A stretch of DNA of 64,000 nt, from positions 1 to 64,000 of the forward strand of contig NZ_JAAKGP010000013.1 in the NCBI RefSeq assembly GCF_011043545.1, written 5' to 3'. Positions 59,970 to 64,000 of this stretch are shown in pieces (the first letter of the stretch is position 1; every line of letters starts with the position of its first letter). Position numbers and translations under genes: made by a program. The stretch is from Rhodobacter sp. SGA-6-6. Its GTDB lineage: Bacteria; Pseudomonadota; Alphaproteobacteria; Rhodobacterales; Rhodobacteraceae. A model generated the notes under the pieces. It ran no database searches and had not been told where the DNA came from. It saw only the letters and a list, made by a program, of their open reading frames with translations.

Positions 59970-60920
59970 ATGATCAGGACGATTTTCGCGGCCGCAGCCG
60001 CCGTTTCGCTGTCGGGCCTTGCGGCCCTTGCCGAGCCCGCGGTGGTGATGGCGCCGGGCGGCGCCGGCGGCGGCTATGACGCGACCGCGCGGATGCCGTT
60101 CGAGGCGATGGCCGCCGACGGCATCTTCACCGATGGCGCCACCTTCACCAACAAGGGCGGCGCGGGCGGCACCATCGGCCTGGCCGAATTCGCCGGCGCC
60201 AACCAGGGCAACGACAATGCGGTGATGTCGATGGGCGTCATCATGGTCGGCGGCATCCTGCTGAACAACTCGCCCGTCACGCTGGACGACGTGACGCCGC
60301 TGGTGCGGCTGACCAACGACACCGGCGTGATCGCCGTGGCCACCGACAGCCCGATCCAGTCAGTCGAAGATCTCGTTGCGGCGATGAAGGCCGATCTGGG
60401 CGCGGTCTCGATCGCCGGGGGGTCGGCCGGCGGCGTCGATCACATCGTGATGGCGCTTCTGGCCAAGGAGGCCGGGCTCGATCCGGCGAAGATCAACTAC
60501 ATCCCGCAGGAATCCGGGGCGGAAAGCGTGGTCGCCGTCGGCGGCGGCGCGGTCATGGTCGCCGTCTCGGGCATCTCCGAGTTCAAGCCGATGGCCGATG
60601 CCGGGCGGATCAAGATCATCGCCGTCACCTCGGAAGGCCGGGTCGAGGGCATCGACGCCCCCAGCCTGACCGAGGCCGGCTTCCCGGTCGTGGTCGGCAA
60701 CTGGCGCGGCATCGTCGGCGCCCCGGGCATGAGCGATGCGGGCAAGGCGATGTGGCTGGACCGCTTCACCAGGATGCACGAGGGCCAGGCCTGGAAGGAC
60801 ATCCTCGCCAAGCAGGGCTGGGAAGACGCCTTCCTTGCCGGGGACGAGTTCGCGGCCTTCCTCGACGCCGAGAAGGAACGCACCGCCGCCGTGCTGAAGG
60901 ACCTCGGGCTGATCCAGTAG
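59970..60920 (+). CDS. Tripartite tricarboxylate transporter substrate-binding protein (TctC family)
   Basis: A 316-aa periplasmic binding protein. The signal peptide spans residues 1-21 (MIRTIFAAAAAVSLSGLAALA-EP). VVMAPGGAGGGYDATAR is the ligand-binding loop, GAGGTIGLAEFA follows, and the Bug/TctC pattern IVGAPGMSDAGKAMWLDRF lies near the C-terminus. It binds a di- or tricarboxylate and hands it to TctAB. GGAGGA precedes the ATG. The next genes are tctB and tctA in the same operon. Substrate not readable; the dehydrogenase upstream hints at a substituted malate. Confidence 0.9.
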   Translation: MIRTIFAAAAAVSLSGLAALAEPAVVMAPGGAGGGYDATARMPFEAMAADGIFTDGATFTNKGGAGGTIGLAEFAGANQGNDNAVMSMGVIMVGGILLNNSPVTLDDVTPLVRLTNDTGVIAVATDSPIQSVEDLVAAMKADLGAVSIAGGSAGGVDHIVMALLAKEAGLDPAKINYIPQESGAESVVAVGGGAVMVAVSGISEFKPMADAGRIKIIAVTSEGRVEGIDAPSLTEAGFPVVVGNWRGIVGAPGMSDAGKAMWLDRFTRMHEGQAWKDILAKQGWEDAFLAGDEFAAFLDAEKERTAAVLKDLGLIQ

Positions 60921-60948
60921 CCCCCGCCGTTCCCGAAAGGACGCGACA

Positions 60949-61422
60949 ATGACCGAACGCCCCTATTGGCTGGCGGTGGCAGTGGCAGGATGGGGCGCCA
61001 TCGTGCTGTGGAAAGCCGCCGAGTTGCCGCAGTTCCACCAGTATGCCGGGATCGGGCCGGGAATGTTTCCGACCGCGATCGGGCTGGTGATGCTGTTCCT
61101 GGGCCTGCTTCTGGCCCTGCAGATCCGCCGGGGCGTCCGATTCGAGGAACAGGGCGCGGAGGACGTCAACGACGACCACCGCGTCAGCTACGCGGCGCTC
61201 GGCCTTGCCGCCGCGGCCTGCGCCCTTCCCATGGTGACGATGAAGCCCCTGGGCTTCGTCGTCACCTGCACCGGCTGCTTCGTTCTGGTCGCCGCGGCCT
61301 TCCAGTCGCGCAGCCATCTGCTGAACCTGGCCCTGGGCGCGGCGTTCTCGGTGCTGTGCTGGTGGCTTTTCCGCAAGCTGGGCGTGCAACTGGGCGGCTT
61401 CCTGCCCCTTGCGGGGGTCTGA
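60949..61422 (+). CDS. TctB family small membrane subunit
   Basis: A 157-aa protein with four predicted helices. [50 protein letters not shown] is the TctB (DUF1468) N-terminal pattern, including the IGPGMFP motif. It assists TctA in tripartite tricarboxylate transport; its precise role is unknown. It lies 28 bp after tctC, and tctA begins three bases after its stop. No unusual features. Confidence 0.9.
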   Translation: MTERPYWLAVAVAGWGAIVLWKAAELPQFHQYAGIGPGMFPTAIGLVMLFLGLLLALQIRRGVRFEEQGAEDVNDDHRVSYAALGLAAAACALPMVTMKPLGFVVTCTGCFVLVAAAFQSRSHLLNLALGAAFSVLCWWLFRKLGVQLGGFLPLAGV

Positions 61423-61424
61423 GG

Positions 61425-62936
61425 ATGGATCCGGTCAACGGCCTTCTGAACGGCTTTGCCGTCGCCCTTCAGCCGCAGAACCTGTTCTGGTGCTTTCTGG
61501 GCACCTTCATGGGCACCGCCATCGGCGTTCTGCCCGGGATCGGGCCGGCGCTGACCATCGCCCTGCTGCTGCCCGTCACCGTCTATATCGACCCGACCGC
61601 CGCCTTCATCATGTTCGCCGGCATCTTCTACGGCGCGATGTATGGCGGGTCGACCACCTCGATCCTGCTGAACACCCCCGGCGAGGCCGGGGCGATGATG
61701 ACCGCGCTGGAGGGCAACCGCATGGCCCGCAAGGGCCGCGGCGCCGCCGCGCTCTGCACCGCCGCGCTCGGCTCCTTCGTCGCCGGCACCATCGGCACCA
61801 TCGGCCTGACCTTCCTGGCCCCGCCGATCGCCGAACTGGCCTTCATCTTCAAGCCGCAGGATTATTTCGCGCTGATGCTGCTGGCCTTCCTGTCGGTCTC
61901 GGTGGTGATGGGGTCGTCCAAGGTGCGCGGCTTCATCGCGCTGTTCATCGGCCTGTCGCTCGGCGTCGTCGGTATCGACAAGGCCGGCGGGATGCAGCGG
62001 CTGACCTTCGGCGTGCCCGACCTGCTGGACGGGGTGGAGATGACGGTGGTGCTGGTCTCGCTTTTCGCCATCGGCGAGCTGCTCTATGTCTCCAGCCGCT
62101 ACGGCAAGCAGATGCCGAACCTGAACCCGCTGGCCGGCGGCATCTGGATGACCCGGGAGGACTGGAAACGGTCGTGGAAGCCCTGGCTGCGCGGAGCGGC
62201 CTTCGGTTTCCCCATCGGCGCGCTGCCGGCGGGCGGGGCCGAGATCCCGACCTTCCTGTCCTATACCGTCGAGCGGAAACTGACCCGCCACCCCGAGGAA
62301 TTCGGCCATGGCGCCATCGAGGGCGTGGCCGGGCCGGAGGCGGCGAACAACGCCGCCGCCGCCGGGGTGCTGGTGCCGCTTCTGACGCTCGGCCTGCCGA
62401 CCTCGGCCACCGCGGCGATCCTGCTGGCGGCGTTCCAGAACTACGGGCTGCAGCCGGGGCCGCTGCTCTTCATCAACTCGGGCGATCTGGTCTGGGGGCT
62501 GATCGCCTCGCTCTATATCGGCAACCTGATGCTTCTGGTGCTGAACCTGCCGCTGGCGGGGCTGTGGGTGCGGCTCCTGTTCGTGCCGCGGCCCTATCTC
62601 TATGCGGGGATCCTGATCTTCTCGCTGGTCGGCATCTGGGGGGTGTCGAACTCCTGGGTCGATCTGGCGATGATGTTCGGCGTCGGCTGCCTCGGCTATG
62701 TGATGCGGGTCTACGACTTCCCCATCGCGCCGGTGCTGATCGGGCTGATCCTGGGCCCGATGGCCGAGGAAAAGCTGCGCGATGCGCTGGCGGCCGGTCA
62801 GGGCGATCCGCTGACGCTGGTGTCGACGCCCTTGTCGGCGGGGCTGCTGGCCATCGCCTTCCTGGTCGTGACCGTGCCCGCGCTGCTGCAATGGCGGCGG
62901 TCGCGCAGGATCGTCGAACCCGCCGACGCCGAGTAG
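61425..62936 (+). CDS. TctA family large membrane permease
   Basis: A 503-aa transport subunit with about ten to twelve helices. The signature [27 protein letters not shown] lies near residues 23-50, with [51 protein letters not shown] after it, and the second repeat [28 protein letters not shown]. It performs secondary, ion-coupled uptake of carboxylates delivered by TctC. ATG 61425 follows the tctB stop by two bases. The AbrB-type permease gene follows 7 bp later. Confidence 0.93.
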   Translation: MDPVNGLLNGFAVALQPQNLFWCFLGTFMGTAIGVLPGIGPALTIALLLPVTVYIDPTAAFIMFAGIFYGAMYGGSTTSILLNTPGEAGAMMTALEGNRMARKGRGAAALCTAALGSFVAGTIGTIGLTFLAPPIAELAFIFKPQDYFALMLLAFLSVSVVMGSSKVRGFIALFIGLSLGVVGIDKAGGMQRLTFGVPDLLDGVEMTVVLVSLFAIGELLYVSSRYGKQMPNLNPLAGGIWMTREDWKRSWKPWLRGAAFGFPIGALPAGGAEIPTFLSYTVERKLTRHPEEFGHGAIEGVAGPEAANNAAAAGVLVPLLTLGLPTSATAAILLAAFQNYGLQPGPLLFINSGDLVWGLIASLYIGNLMLLVLNLPLAGLWVRLLFVPRPYLYAGILIFSLVGIWGVSNSWVDLAMMFGVGCLGYVMRVYDFPIAPVLIGLILGPMAEEKLRDALAAGQGDPLTLVSTPLSAGLLAIAFLVVTVPALLQWRRSRRIVEPADAE

Positions 62937-62943
62937 CGCCCCG

Positions 62944-63978
62944 ATGCTGGCCCGGTTGCGCAGACAGGCGATGACCGTCGCCATCGCCTCGGCGGGGGTG
63001 GCGGCGTTCCATCTGCTGTCGCTGCCGCTGCCGTTCCTGTTCGGCCCGATGGCGGCGTCGCTGGTCGCCGCCCTGCTGGGCGCGCGGCTGACCGGGCTGG
63101 GGCAGGTCTCGGTGGGCGCGCGGGCGGTGCTGGGGGTGGCCATCGGCGCCTCGGTCACGCCGGCGCTGGTGGCGCAGGTGCCGATGATGATGGCCTCGGT
63201 CGCGCTGGTGCCGGTCTATATCCTGATCATCGGCGCGGTCGGCTACCCGTTCTTCCGCCGCATCTGCCGCTTCGATTCCGTCACCGCCTTCTACTCCGCA
63301 ATGCCGGGCGGGGCGGCCGACATGACCATCTTCGGGCAGGAGGCCGGGGCGAACGTGCGCCAGCTGTCGCTGGTCCATGCAACCCGGCTGCTGGTGATCA
63401 TGATCGTCGCCCCCATCGTGCTGGTGAAGGTCTACGGCGTCACGCTCACCCACCCGGTCGGCCAGCCCGCCGGAGAACTGCCCCTGGCCGAGATGGCGAT
63501 CATGGTCGCCGCCGGCCTGGTCGGCTGGAAGGGGGGCGAGCGGATCGGGCTTTTCGGCGCCGCCATCCTCGGCCCGCTGATCGTGGCGATGGTGCTGTCG
63601 CTGTCGGGCCTTCTGGAGCACCGCCCCCCGCGCGAGGCGCTGCTGGCGGCGCAGTTCCTGATCGGGATGAGCATCGGCGTCAGCTACGTCGGCGTCACCC
63701 TGCGCGAATTGCGCGACACCGTGGCAGGCGGCGCCGCCTTCGTGCTGATCCTCGCCGTGATTGCCGGGGCGATGACCGAGATCGTCACCCTCTCCGGCCT
63801 CGGCCCGCCGGTGGAGGGGTTCCTGGCCTTCACCCCCGGCGGGCAGGCCGAGATGTCGATGCTGGCGATCATCGCCGGCGCCGACCTCGGCTTCGTCATC
63901 GTCCACCACCTGACCCGCATCCTGATCGTGATCATGGGCGCGCCGGTGCTGTTCCGGTTCCTGAAGGTGAAGGGCTGA
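62944..63978 (+). CDS. AbrB family membrane protein (putative transporter)
   Basis: A 344-aa integral membrane protein with about ten helices. PFLFGPMAASLVAALLG and LGVAIGASVTPALVAQVP form the first repeat; DSVTAFYSAMPGGAADMTIFGQEAGANVRQLSLVHATRLLVIMIVAPIVL and TLSGLGPPVEGFLAFTPGGQAEMSMLAIIAGADLGFVIVHHLTRIL show the duplicated AbrB (Pfam 'ammonia monooxygenase') motif. Despite the names, these are predicted to be transporters. In this operon it is probably a second route or an exporter for the same acid. Last gene in the window, starting 7 bp after tctA. Confidence 0.87.
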   Translation: MLARLRRQAMTVAIASAGVAAFHLLSLPLPFLFGPMAASLVAALLGARLTGLGQVSVGARAVLGVAIGASVTPALVAQVPMMMASVALVPVYILIIGAVGYPFFRRICRFDSVTAFYSAMPGGAADMTIFGQEAGANVRQLSLVHATRLLVIMIVAPIVLVKVYGVTLTHPVGQPAGELPLAEMAIMVAAGLVGWKGGERIGLFGAAILGPLIVAMVLSLSGLLEHRPPREALLAAQFLIGMSIGVSYVGVTLRELRDTVAGGAAFVLILAVIAGAMTEIVTLSGLGPPVEGFLAFTPGGQAEMSMLAIIAGADLGFVIVHHLTRILIVIMGAPVLFRFLKVKG

Positions 63979-64000
63979 CCCTTCCGCGCAGCCGCCGGGC

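Overview
The window is GC-rich chromosomal DNA from an alphaproteobacterium. It is most likely a member of the Rhodobacteraceae (Rhodobacter/Cereibacter/Paracoccus-type). The evidence is a TCA-cycle block (sdhCDAB, mdh, sucCDAB, lpd) interleaved with ethylmalonyl-CoA (EMC) pathway genes (ccr, ecm, mch, mcl2). From memory, Rhodobacter sphaeroides has the same neighbourhood. Short GC-rich palindromic repeats typical of the family fill the gaps. I see no insertion sequence, phage, CRISPR array or rRNA.

Layout. 1-8133: a truncated tRNA-Gly, two glycerolipid acyltransferases, a methyltransferase, a choline-kinase-like protein, a periplasmic 5'-nucleotidase, DUF952 and pyrD. 8134-14471: ccr, a small orphan, a RecD-like helicase, an orphan RAM domain and ecm. 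14581-18210: a DUF6455 protein, then an overlapping deoD / SHMT-like / aldo-keto reductase operon. 18236-25561 (minus strand): mcl2, nnrU, DUF1737, mch, sdhC, sdhD, sdhA, three small lipoproteins, sdhB. 25658-40461: a TauE-type permease, mdh, an SMR exporter, a methyltransferase, a secreted EF-hand-like protein, sucC, two secreted proteins, sucD, sucA, sucB, a 79-aa protein, two MAPEG proteins and lpd. 40545-44620: a secreted intradiol dioxygenase, pirin, a GntR regulator, a YgjP-type metallopeptidase, a TIGR02300 acidic protein and tRNA-Ala. 45055-51451: a dipeptide-type ABC importer ending in a membrane dipeptidase. 51504-55737: an RND efflux pair. 55885-63978: a GntR-type regulator with two winged helices, divergent from an isocitrate/isopropylmalate-dehydrogenase-family enzyme, AtuA-like protein, DUF4387 protein, TctCBA transporter and AbrB-type permease.

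How it works together. Ccr, Ecm, Mch and Mcl2 convert crotonyl-CoA and later intermediates towards malate during growth on C2 compounds. Sdh, Mdh, 2-oxoglutarate dehydrogenase and succinyl-CoA synthetase handle the products. The sdh and suc leaders both carry GTGATCAC boxes repeated at exactly 21 bp, so a shared regulator is likely. The last 8 kb looks like an uncharacterised uptake-plus-catabolism module for a carboxylic acid.

The strongest non-genic signal is a dispersed intergenic element of about 210-285 bp. It has five copies, all in the same orientation, with several hairpins. One hairpin shows compensatory changes between copies, which suggests a structured RNA or hairpin DNA element. 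Other repeats are 10-1-10 dyads, paired 20-22-nt palindromes and two kinds of REP-like sequence.
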